Shown here in pieces: positions 17,781-24,929 of a stretch of 38,750 nucleotides of DNA. Positions within the stretch are counted from its first letter, which is position 1; each line of letters begins with the position of its first letter. Both the position numbers and the translations under genes were made by a program. The DNA comes from Mesostigma viride (lineage: Eukaryota > Streptophyta > Mesostigmatophyceae > Mesostigmatales > Mesostigmataceae). The stretch is from assembly GCA_009746045.1 (NCBI GenBank), contig RPFO01001247.1:71501-110250 (forward strand). The letters are read 5' to 3'. Below the pieces are notes generated by a model that worked only from the letters and a program-made list of their open reading frames with translations, did no database searches and was not told where the DNA came from.

Positions 17781-19538
17781 CTATTTTTTGCAGGTGGCGC
17801 GTTTTCGAGTTCGCGTGTTTTTACGCACTCGTTTTTGGCCAGCCGGCGCATCGTGAAATTCGTCGTCACTGCTGTCGCTTTCTTGTTTTTCCTTCGCGTC
17901 CTCGTAACCATCCGTCCCTGTATACTCGATATCATCCAGTTTGCCGCCGGATAAAGGGTACCAAAACTCGTCGCCGTGCTTCTCTTTCATGGTTTCCGCC
18001 GGAATGGTTTTATTTCGCTCTTGCATGCGCGCTTTCCGTTCTTCGGCTAATTCTGGTACCCCCCACTCCTTCTCTTCGGCTACCTGATATTCGCGTTGTT
18101 CTTGCTGGAAGGCTTTTGTGGACGCTTTGTTTTTGCGAGCGGGATCAAAATACATCCTCATTCGCGTTTTTCGCCTATCCTTTTCCATTTGTTCGCGAGT
18201 TTCTCGTCTACTGCTTTTGAAGGCGCCGTGGTTCAAAGTTCCTAGATAAAGTTGGTTTAGTTTTTCAAACACAGGACCGTGTTGTTCGTACTTAAAATCT
18301 TTATCCGGGTTTCCGTCCCTGTCTCTCGTGTTTATTTGGATCGTGTGCACCATCTCGTGAGCCATTATTCGCGCCAAAACCTCCATTTGTGATTCAGGTA
18401 GTATACTATCTTGATAGGTCTTGTCTTTCGGGTTTTCAGGTGCAAATGATTTCAAGAATTGTTTCTTGTTCAAAGCGATATATTTGCCATCGTTCATGTT
18501 GATTGCCCAGTGGTCTTCATTACCAGATGATTGTATGATATGCTTATTCAGACTCTCTGGTTCAAACTGGAAAGCGACATCTTTCATGGGAAACCCCCCC
18601 CCAAACATGTGTTTGTTCAGCACGTGAGCAGTTATATCAATATCATCGTCGTTAATGTCGAGTTTCCCGTTCTTCACGAGGCCGTCACGATTTTTTTTTA
18701 ACCTCTCTTCCATTTCTCTCACGACATTTTTCATTGGGATTCGAAGATCGTCAAGGGTTTTCAGAGAATGGTCTACTTTTAGGAACGTGTCCGATGAAGG
18801 CGAACGGTTGAAATGGGCTCCTCTGCGACGGGGTTCGTCGTAAAGACTTCTCCCTTCCCGTTCCAGCTGCTTCAAATACTCGTCCCTGCCACGTATGAAC
18901 TCTTCTCGGTTTTGAAACGGATATTCATGCGGAAGAAGCCCAGCTGTCGCATTTTCGAAATACTCGACGTTCGGATCCGGCTCTTCAAAACGTTTTGTTT
19001 TGGGGTTAAACCACGTCTTTATGTCGTTAGGCTCTCTTTCCCGCTCCATCAACATGCGTGTGTCGATTTTATCTTGTAACATTCGGTTACCGTCGAGGAG
19101 GTAGTTCTTCCGATCAAGTTTGTCATACAACGGGCTTATTGTATTCAGCTGTTTTATCAATGCCATTGATTCGGGCGATAACCTAAATGTATTTTTTGTA
19201 ATTTCGGATAACTTTCTTAAGGGCTCTTTCACCTCTTGCTGCTTTATTTTTAGCAACCCCTTCATTCCTGCCTGCATCACGCGCGGGTCGATCATTGGCT
19301 GTCCCGCCTGTTTCGCGATTTTGCGAGCGATGTCGGTCGGGATTCTATCCCACACGCCCGGGGCGAGAGGCGGGCCATCTTCGAGAGCTATCTTTCTCGA
19401 TGGCGCTGTAGTCTTAGCTCGATGCGTGTTCCTTCTTCTCGCGGAACAAGCCAGATGAGTAGCGCAAGATTTGCAGCCGCGAGCAGCGGTTAGGAGACAC
19501 TGTCTGCCATCTTTCGTTTTTCTAAAACAGCGAGGCAT
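17781..19538 (-). CDS. SprT-like zinc metalloprotease with zinc tag
   Basis: A 585-residue protein. Residues 4-28 form the shared zinc tag, with Cys at 4, 14 and 25 and His at 28. Next comes a short F-box-like segment (VWDRIPTDIARKIAKQAG), then a long charged region. The catalytic part has AHEMVHTIQ with HEMVH at 394-398 and a third ligand in HGPVFEKL at 420. This is the spacing of SprT/Spartan-type proteases, which cleave DNA-bound proteins. The C-terminal tail is charged and basic, without the second zinc ribbon usual in SprT. Activity on DNA-protein adducts or on a host chromatin factor is inferred from the family. It starts at the only Met before the tag and lies tail-on to the block A promoter. 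Confidence 0.8.
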   Translation of the reverse strand: MPRCFRKTKDGRQCLLTAARGCKSCATHLACSARRRNTHRAKTTAPSRKIALEDGPPLAPGVWDRIPTDIARKIAKQAGQPMIDPRVMQAGMKGLLKIKQQEVKEPLRKLSEITKNTFRLSPESMALIKQLNTISPLYDKLDRKNYLLDGNRMLQDKIDTRMLMEREREPNDIKTWFNPKTKRFEEPDPNVEYFENATAGLLPHEYPFQNREEFIRGRDEYLKQLEREGRSLYDEPRRRGAHFNRSPSSDTFLKVDHSLKTLDDLRIPMKNVVREMEERLKKNRDGLVKNGKLDINDDDIDITAHVLNKHMFGGGFPMKDVAFQFEPESLNKHIIQSSGNEDHWAINMNDGKYIALNKKQFLKSFAPENPKDKTYQDSILPESQMEVLARIMAHEMVHTIQINTRDRDGNPDKDFKYEQHGPVFEKLNQLYLGTLNHGAFKSSRRETREQMEKDRRKTRMRMYFDPARKNKASTKAFQQEQREYQVAEEKEWGVPELAEERKARMQERNKTIPAETMKEKHGDEFWYPLSGGKLDDIEYTGTDGYEDAKEKQESDSSDDEFHDAPAGQKRVRKNTRTRKRATCKK

Positions 19539-19689
19539 ATTTAATTAAAGTACAGTTAAAAGTGATAGTGTGGATGAAAGTTGCGTTTATTAATAATTTG
19601 GCACATGCCATCATCATCCATGCCGAATCGGCTTTAGAAACGCTGCAAAGTCGTTTCTGATACATTTCGTGCTTTATTTACACGCTGTA

Positions 19690-19917
19690 TTACTCGGGCT
19701 CGCTTTCGTTCATTGCGTTTATGCCCGCGGACGATTTTCTCCATTCATCGTACCGCCTTTCGAAATCCTCCAAATCTCGGGGCTCGAGTTTCGAGTCGCA
19801 GGGGACGGAAGCGAAAAGCTGCTTCCATGATTTGTCGAAAACGACTTGGTAATTGGCGTCCTCGCGAGTCATTTCGGAAGGAGGCGAGGTTGTTTCTCTC
19901 AAGCGGTATATGTACAA
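19690..19917 (-). CDS. Small hypothetical acidic protein
   Basis: A 75-residue frame, MYIYRLRETTSPPSEMTRED..., ending in an acidic tail (NAMNESEPE). The central part (FDKSWKQLFASVPCD, LEDFERRYDEWRKSS) looks helical. An internal Met (MTREDANYQ) could be the real start. It is divergent from the gene at 20059, with a near-perfect inverted repeat in the shared promoter. I recognise no family. Confidence 0.5.
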   Translation of the reverse strand: MYIYRLRETTSPPSEMTREDANYQVVFDKSWKQLFASVPCDSKLEPRDLEDFERRYDEWRKSSAGINAMNESEPE

Positions 19918-19971
19918 ACGCGGATGATGTCAAGGAGGAAAATATCTGCCTCGTGACATCATCCGGTTTGT
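19914..19971. promoter_or_regulatory. Inverted repeat in a divergent promoter
   Basis: CGGATGATGTCA (19921-19932) and TGACATCATCCG (19954-19965) are exact reverse complements. The match extends outward through acaaac/gtttgt with one bulged base. The arms contain TGATGTCA/TGACATCA, close to the bZIP (CRE-like) site. Directly beyond lie cggtttgtaacgac and cggtttgtaaccg, which resemble the GGTTAC words of block A. It is probably an operator or bidirectional control element, or a cruciform/hairpin. Confidence 0.6.
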
Positions 19972-20012
19972 AACGACAACTCGGTTTGTAACCGATTTCG
20001 AGAAACAAAACG

Positions 20013-20019
20013 TATAAAA
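20013..20019 (+). promoter_or_regulatory. TATA box for 20059
   Basis: cgtataaaaaaggg lies 46 nt before the ATG at 20059. It supports that start and shows the same eukaryote-like core promoter as in block A. Confidence 0.65.
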
Positions 20020-20058
20020 AAGGGGTCGCAAGCGTCACAAAGGCACCGGTTTTCGACA

Positions 20059-20703
20059 ATGGAAGCCACGTACGAGGACCTTCCACCCGAAGTCTTGACT
20101 CAAATCGTGAAAGAGTCTTGGCCTTACGGGTGCGCCATCAACAAAGCCACCCAACGCGTATACGACGTCGTTGCAGTCGCGAAAAAAGAAGAATTGAGCA
20201 AAAAGTTTCGCGTGAACGACCTTTTTCTTACAATCGGAACGGATCTCTCGGTCCGAGAAAACGAAGAAGCCGATCTGAACTGGCTTAATCCGAAGCTCGC
20301 CGAAAGGACCGACGAGCAACTGCGAGGCGTGATGAAAGCATTGTCTTTGGAGCGCATCGAGGAATGCGAGGACGCCGTGTACACTCCGCATCACGTCAAA
20401 GTGATCAAACTCTTCGCGCTCTGTCGCGACTTGAAAGAAGGCGTCGAAAACATCATGGACCTGCACATCTCCAATCGGACCTACGACAGGATCGAGTTTC
20501 GTTTGTTCGATGTTGCGAGCAAGACCAGTCCTTTCACGGTCCGAGCGAGCAGTTTCATGACCAAGTTTTACAACCAACTACAGGCCCAGGAGGAGCGGGG
20601 CGGGAGATCGACGACGAGCGAGCACTGGAATTGGAACGGGTGGTGGTCTCGATGCCTTGAAAAACATTGCGAAAACTACCGAAATGTCGGGGTGTTGTCG
20701 TAG
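20059..20703 (+). CDS. F-box-like protein
   Basis: A 214-residue protein whose N-terminus (YEDLPPEVLTQIVKESW, residues 5-21) fits the first helix of an F-box. The following segment (CAINKATQRVYDVV) resembles the second half, where F-boxes have cxxxrvcrxf-like sequence. F-box proteins link targets to SCF ubiquitin ligases and are common in giant viruses. Unlike its downstream neighbours it lacks the zinc tag. The last 35 residues in this frame are odd (Trp/Ser/Thr-rich). The -1 frame from about 20600 (a GGGGCGGG run) instead reads REIDDERALELERVVVSMP and stops, which looks more natural, so one base may be missing. Confidence 0.7.
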   Translation: MEATYEDLPPEVLTQIVKESWPYGCAINKATQRVYDVVAVAKKEELSKKFRVNDLFLTIGTDLSVRENEEADLNWLNPKLAERTDEQLRGVMKALSLERIEECEDAVYTPHHVKVIKLFALCRDLKEGVENIMDLHISNRTYDRIEFRLFDVASKTSPFTVRASSFMTKFYNQLQAQEERGGRSTTSEHWNWNGWWSRCLEKHCENYRNVGVLS

Positions 20704-20963
20704 ATAGAGCGTTCGGTTTCGTGAGGCCACATAACGATTGCGCGGGAAGGTTCTACGGTGGTTATCAAAGGAGGAAGAGGCGCATCGCGCAGAGGATGCG
20801 TGTACAGTTTCATCGAGTGGCGGATCTTTCTGCTGCGTTTCTGTCTTAATAAACAATCTTTAAATTTCTGATCACACCGCTTTCGAGCGAAATTGCGCAC
20901 AACTGGTCTCATTGACATCCAATAGTTGTAAATAAATAAATTGTTGTTTGAGGGTATATAGGA

Positions 20964-21206
20964 ATGACAACAGCGTGCGGCCACAAGCTGAAGTCTGGCG
21001 GCCATTGTCGCATAAAGGTGAAAGGCGCCAAGAAATGCCGGTTTCATGCAAAAAAACATGTCGTGCGCGGACCAAATGTTTCTGGACCAAATGAAATCGA
21101 AACTTGGGAAGAGTATATAATACGGACCACAGAAGCGGATCGAAACCAGGCCGAGAAGAGAAAAAATTCGACACAAGGCGGTAACGCTAGTAAGAAACAG
21201 AAGTGA
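20964..21206 (+). CDS. Small zinc-tag protein
   Basis: An 80-residue protein that is little more than the tag: C5-x9-C15-x9-C25-x2-H28 in MTTACGHKLKSGGHCRIKV and onward. A charged tail follows (IETWEEYIIRTTEADRNQAE). It heads a tandem series with 21246, 22345 and 23087. Two other places echo its tail. A relic of its 3' end lies after the 22345 gene (22987-23052). A near-identical segment (IEPWEEYQRRTTEADRNQ) starts the membrane-associated gene at 32358. It may be a stand-alone tag, a regulator of the tagged proteins, or a truncated family member. Confidence 0.7.
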   Translation: MTTACGHKLKSGGHCRIKVKGAKKCRFHAKKHVVRGPNVSGPNEIETWEEYIIRTTEADRNQAEKRKNSTQGGNASKKQK

Positions 21207-21245
21207 TAGTATATTTTTTTCTGGTTTGGTTCGTATAGTGGTGAA

Positions 21246-22271
21246 ATGACCAAGGAGTGCGGACACAAGTTAAAGAAAGGAGGCCGTTGTCATATCAAAG
21301 TCGCAGACCCCAAAAAGAAGCGATGCAGGTTCCACGGAAAGGGAGGCAAGACCAAACACCGAGTCAGGCAACCTGACGAGGCAGGGCCGTCGACGGACGA
21401 GAACGACTATACATTTCGTTCGAATCCGATAACAGAAGATCAACTTACTTTCATGAACTCGGGATTGGGGCTCTTTATGGGTTACGATAATTTCAACCAA
21501 TCCTATGAAGCGCTTAAAGAAGGCGACGCTAACTCCGAACAATATGATAGGACTCGTGACGCTGTTATAGACAATAACAACCCATATGTCGATGAAAAAC
21601 AGTGGCCATTTTATAAAGACGAAAAGAGAGAGTATCTGGAAAAAGAACTCAAGAAAAGAAACGTCGACTATCCTAACCCGATAGACGCAAACCGCCCCGC
21701 AAAAATGCAAAAGAATAGCTCGGCGCAGTCAGACATTCGTCATGACCCAGGACTGTCCCAAAATCACAGAGATTGGCTTGTAAAGTCTACCTGGTTCGAT
21801 CCTCTTAGTAAAAAAACCAACCCCATATACGGTCCGCGTCAATTGCCCGGCGGTTTCAAGGGTGTAGCACTACCTGACGAGAATGTGGAACGGTCTGAAA
21901 TTGAAAATTTACCACCGGAAGCTATACAACTAATACTTAAGGATCTTGACCCGCAATCCGCGCGCAACTTCGCTGCTGCCAACAGACGGTTGTATCATAT
22001 GATCCCAGAGGAAATGTCGAAAGGTGTCATATATAACCCTCAAATAATGGGAAGGTCCCCTGATATTACGCGTTTTAAAGCGAGAAGGCAAGTGGACCGT
22101 GAAAATAATATGAGAAAACAAGGAGGATTGGCGCCATTTAACGATACGCAGTACCGGGAAAATATACAAAGGATAGTGGATGAAAGCGAGGAGGAACAGA
22201 AACGACTGATAGAAAACGAGAGAATCGGAAAAGAAGTTCTCCGGCTCCGGGCTTCAACCGCGCGATCTTAA
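21246..22271 (+). CDS. Zinc-tag F-box protein, tandem copy A
   Basis: A 341-residue protein. Residues 5-30 hold the tag (C-x9-C-x11-C-x2-H) within MTKECGHKLKKGGRCHIKVA, followed by a basic stretch (KGGKTKHRVR). A long hydrophilic linker follows. An F-box begins near residue 219 (IENLPPEAIQLILKDLD, then SARNFAAANRRLYHMI). The tail is a charged helix ending with Arg/Glu-rich sequence. The tag is almost identical at DNA level in copies 22345 and 23087, while the rest has diverged. By family knowledge the F-box should recruit Skp1/SCF. That the tag supplies binding to nucleic acid or cargo is inference. Confidence 0.8.
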   Translation: MTKECGHKLKKGGRCHIKVADPKKKRCRFHGKGGKTKHRVRQPDEAGPSTDENDYTFRSNPITEDQLTFMNSGLGLFMGYDNFNQSYEALKEGDANSEQYDRTRDAVIDNNNPYVDEKQWPFYKDEKREYLEKELKKRNVDYPNPIDANRPAKMQKNSSAQSDIRHDPGLSQNHRDWLVKSTWFDPLSKKTNPIYGPRQLPGGFKGVALPDENVERSEIENLPPEAIQLILKDLDPQSARNFAAANRRLYHMIPEEMSKGVIYNPQIMGRSPDITRFKARRQVDRENNMRKQGGLAPFNDTQYRENIQRIVDESEEEQKRLIENERIGKEVLRLRASTARS

Positions 22272-22344
22272 TTTTTTTTACAAGTGTAAAATTTCGGGCG
22301 CCAATTGAAATAATGTTTTTTTTCTGGCTTTTCCGTATACCGGG

Positions 22345-22986
22345 ATGACCAAGGAGTGCGGACACAAATTGAAGAAAGGAGGCCGTTGTCAGATCAAAGT
22401 CGCAGACCCCAAAAAGAAGCGATGCAGGTTCCACGGAAAGGGAGGCAAGACCAAACACCGCGTTAGAGCAAACACTCCTCCACCACGTGAAGAAACGGGT
22501 GAAAACGATCCTTTTACATACTCGTTCAACCCTGTGCTCCAGACCAGCCATGCCCCCGAAAACTTCCCTGGTTCCGCAAACAAGCGCACATTCTGGAGGC
22601 ATAACCAGTATGATACTGAACTGCATGATCCAGAAGACGACGCCGAGCGTTCTAAAATCGAAGATCCTCAGCGGACACGCGCAAAAAGGCTTGCGGGAGA
22701 AAAAGGAGTCCGATTTACAGGAACTGCACTGGATCTATCCCGTGAAAATTTATTTAGACAAGCAAACGGATTTTCTGGGAAATCTCGCTCGTTCCATCCT
22801 GCCGTCTCCAATCAATCAACGGGGTTTTATAGCGCAGATAGTAACCACGATGTTACAGATGGTGAAGTAACTTCAAAAAGTAAATTTGACCCCCCGGAAT
22901 ATTCAATGCAGGACGAAGAGTGGAGCAGACACAATTGGTTAACACGGTTAAACCAACCGTTCGGGGAACCGTTACATCAGATATAG
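22345..22986 (+). CDS. Zinc-tag protein, tandem copy B lacking the F-box
   Basis: A 213-residue paralogue with the same tag (MTKECGHKLKKGGRCQIKVA, then KKKRCRFHGKGGKTKHRVR). The rest is hydrophilic and unlike copies A and C: there is no LPxE...I F-box core. The 3' end runs directly into a relic of the 20964 gene's tail, so this copy may have lost its F-box by recombination. Whether the 213-residue product is functional is unclear, but the frame is intact. Confidence 0.7.
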   Translation: MTKECGHKLKKGGRCQIKVADPKKKRCRFHGKGGKTKHRVRANTPPPREETGENDPFTYSFNPVLQTSHAPENFPGSANKRTFWRHNQYDTELHDPEDDAERSKIEDPQRTRAKRLAGEKGVRFTGTALDLSRENLFRQANGFSGKSRSFHPAVSNQSTGFYSADSNHDVTDGEVTSKSKFDPPEYSMQDEEWSRHNWLTRLNQPFGEPLHQI

Positions 22987-23052
22987 CGATAACCGGCCGA
23001 GAAGAGAAAAAAATCGACACAAGGCGGTAACGCTAGTAAGAAACAGAAATGA
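22987..23052 (+). pseudogene. Relic of the 20964 gene 3' end
   Basis: The sequence ggccgagaagagaaaaaa...gacacaaggcggtaacgctagtaagaaacagaa repeats the end of the small tag gene (about 21150-21206). In both places a T-rich leader (atattttttctgg) and a new copy of the tag gene follow. This shows that the duplicated unit runs from the end of one gene through the start of the next. Confidence 0.75.
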
Positions 23053-23086
23053 TAATATATTTTTTCTGGTTTTTCTGTATACTGGG

Positions 23087-24055
23087 ATGACCAAGGAGTG
23101 CGGACACAAATTGAAGAAAGGAGGCCGTTGTCAGATCAAAGTCGCAGACCCCAAAAAGAAGCGATGCAGGTTCCACGGAAAGGGAGGCAAGACCAAACAC
23201 CGAGTCAGAGTGACGTCGTTTGTAACGGCCGACCAGTCTTCCGATAGTATGGTATCGGCCAACTCGAATTGGGATAACAGCAGCGTACGTCCTGAGATTA
23301 TTATTACACAACGTAATCTCCCCCCTGAAGGGACAGGCACGAATGGAAACGAAATGATGTTTCCATACAATCGGCGAGTTCACGAGGAGCCGCTCGATTA
23401 CGGTGACGCAGGTTCTAAATTTGACGCGATGGACTTATATTTTCCCGGGGGGATCTATAGAGAGTTGCCAGATGTAAGGGGGAAGAACGTGAATAACGAA
23501 TTTGACGACTCAAACCCCCCTGCGAAAAATCAAACTAGAAACTCCGCGCAGTCATCCTATCGTCCTGACCCACGACTGCCCGGAATAAACCTTGATACAA
23601 ACAAAAAGCAAACAACTGGTCGGCCAAAGGTATTTTCCGACCGTTTACACGGGGTTGCACCCCCTGACGAAAACGCGGAAAGGTCTCCTCTCGAAAACTT
23701 ACCAGAGGAGGTTTTACACGATATAGTTAAGAATTTAGATGTGCAATCGTTGCGCAACTTTGGTGCATCCAACAGAAACCTATATCATCAGGTATTGAAA
23801 CTGATGGAAGATAGCATCAAAGCTAACCCTGAATATTTTAGCGGCACCGGCAGTAATGAAATGGAAAAGAAAGCGGTAATGACAGTGAACGCCGAGAATG
23901 CGGAAAGAAAAAAAAAAGGACTTGAACCGTTTAACGAAACGCAGTTCCTTGAAAAGATAGCGCTGTATATGGATGCCTGGAGGGAAAGGAGAGCGGAACT
24001 AATACAAAAAGTGCGTATTGCAAAGAGACTCCGAGAAATCCGGCCTTCTCGGTAA
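23087..24055 (+). CDS. Zinc-tag F-box protein, tandem copy C
   Basis: A 322-residue paralogue of 21246. The N-terminal tag is again C-x9-C-x11-C-x2-H and nearly identical. The F-box near 202-240 reads LENLPEEVLHDIVKNLDVQS, then LRNFGASNRNLYHQV. The linkers share short blocks with copy A (RNSAQSSYRPDPRLP against NSSAQSDIRHDPGLS; GVAPPDENAERS against GVALPDENVERS). A charged helical tail follows (NAENAERKKKGLEPFNETQF against REN...QGGLAPFNDTQY). It is the best-preserved partner of copy A and supports a tag-linker-Fbox-tail architecture. Confidence 0.8.
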   Translation: MTKECGHKLKKGGRCQIKVADPKKKRCRFHGKGGKTKHRVRVTSFVTADQSSDSMVSANSNWDNSSVRPEIIITQRNLPPEGTGTNGNEMMFPYNRRVHEEPLDYGDAGSKFDAMDLYFPGGIYRELPDVRGKNVNNEFDDSNPPAKNQTRNSAQSSYRPDPRLPGINLDTNKKQTTGRPKVFSDRLHGVAPPDENAERSPLENLPEEVLHDIVKNLDVQSLRNFGASNRNLYHQVLKLMEDSIKANPEYFSGTGSNEMEKKAVMTVNAENAERKKKGLEPFNETQFLEKIALYMDAWRERRAELIQKVRIAKRLREIRPSR

Positions 24056-24304
24056 AACCCTTTCCTGGTACCGCAATAATGATCTTACCGAACTTCATAT
24101 GATGGGTTGTTTTCTCGCCAAGATGGAAACAGAGTGGGAGGATCGCGATCCTAATGCGTCTTCGATACGGATCCGCTGTCGCGATGTCGCCGAGGCGTCA
24201 ATAATGGCAAAGGATCGTAAAAACGCACGTGACGTCGGCCACGATCGTTCCAACGCGTGTGAGAGACTAGAACAGGAAGCATCTTACTAGATGGTAAGGT
24301 AATT
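24056..24304. other. Gap with possible coding debris
   Basis: A plus-strand frame (about 24018-24290) overlaps the end of the previous gene and reads a charged sequence (ETEWEDRDPNASSIRIRCRD). It has no homologue in the window and no promoter. I treat it as doubtful. Confidence 0.35.
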
Positions 24305-24619
24305 TCACCTCCTCCGGCTCTTGCGATGCCTTCGCTGGTTGATGGTGTGCTTCAGATACGCCATCTGCGCTGGATGGGTTTGCGAGCTTTGATACATATA
24401 GGGCATTGGCTCCTGGCTCAAGTCCATCCATTCCAGCTGGCCGTTGGTGGCGGGGACGTCGGGGGGCTGGACCATGTCGCCGCTGTTCGCCATTCCACAC
24501 GAGGCGGCTCGGTGGCGAGAAACCGGCTTGCGCCTCGAGTGCGAGGCGCACCTCTTGTAGCCAGCCCTGGCGCTGTTGCTGCAATGGCTGCCGTCCTTGC
24601 ATTTTGCGGTGCACTTCAT
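24305..24619 (-). CDS. Small zinc-tag protein (minus strand)
   Basis: A 104-residue protein. Its start MKCTAKCKDGSHCSNSARAG carries the tag as C3-x9-C13-x10-C24-x2-H27, with an extra Cys at 7. The rest is rich in Gln, Met and Pro (LEWMDLSQEPMPYMYQSS) and ends in a basic cluster (RRHRKSRRR). There is no other domain. It is independent evidence that the tag is not confined to the tandem plus-strand family. Function is unknown. Confidence 0.7.
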   Translation of the reverse strand: MKCTAKCKDGSHCSNSARAGYKRCASHSRRKPVSRHRAASCGMANSGDMVQPPDVPATNGQLEWMDLSQEPMPYMYQSSQTHPAQMAYLKHTINQRRHRKSRRR

Positions 24620-24785
24620 GGGTGTATACTACTTGTTCTCTAGAAAAACTTCGGACTCACTTCTTTTTCTTCGTGGCTCGCTTTTTTGGTTTCTTTTTTC
24701 GCGTTTGTCCCCCTCCGTGGTTGTTCAGGCCGTGACTATAATACAACAAGGGAGGCATGGCGTATAAGATACAGCGGCGATTTTT

Positions 24786-24857
24786 GTTCGGGGCGAGACT
24801 CGAACTCGCGACCTGCGGCTCATAAGACCGCCGCTCTACCGACTGAGCTACTCGAAC
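24786..24857 (-). tRNA. tRNA-Ile (UAU)
   Basis: The minus strand folds as a 72-nt cloverleaf. Its 7-bp acceptor (GTTCGAG with CCCGAAC) has one A-C mismatch at the sixth pair. The D stem is GCTC/GAGC with loop AGTCGGTA. The anticodon stem is GCGGT/GCCGC with loop CTTATGA, giving anticodon TAT. The T stem is GCGAG/CTCGC with loop TTCGAGT. U33 and the TTCRA T-loop are in place. No CCA is encoded and there is no intron. Giant viruses often carry a few tRNAs, and AUA-reading tRNA-Ile is plausible. The mismatch leaves open a mildly decayed copy. Confidence 0.85.
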
Positions 24858-24916
24858 GTACCTTTTAGCACCACTTTTTTCCTTCCGTTTTGAACGCGCT
24901 TTTTTTGGCGCGTATG

Positions 24917-24923
24917 TATAAAA
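24917..24923 (+). promoter_or_regulatory. TATA-like box very close to the 24930 ATG
   Basis: gtatgtataaaaaggagc places TATAAAA only 6 nt before the ATG at 24930. The zinc tag begins at residue 8, so the ATG cannot be moved downstream. Either the transcript starts elsewhere, the leader is almost absent, or this is an AT-rich viral-type late promoter and not a TBP site. Confidence 0.4.
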
Positions 24924-24929
24924 AGGAGC

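Noticed and set aside
20676-21266. Minus-strand open frame of 196 codons
   Set aside because: It is opposite the small zinc-tag gene, whose Cys/His pattern is conserved with eight other proteins.
24786-24857. tRNA-Met
   Set aside because: The cat ahead of aagac on the plus strand suggested it, but in the folded molecule the loop is CTTATGA with anticodon UAU.
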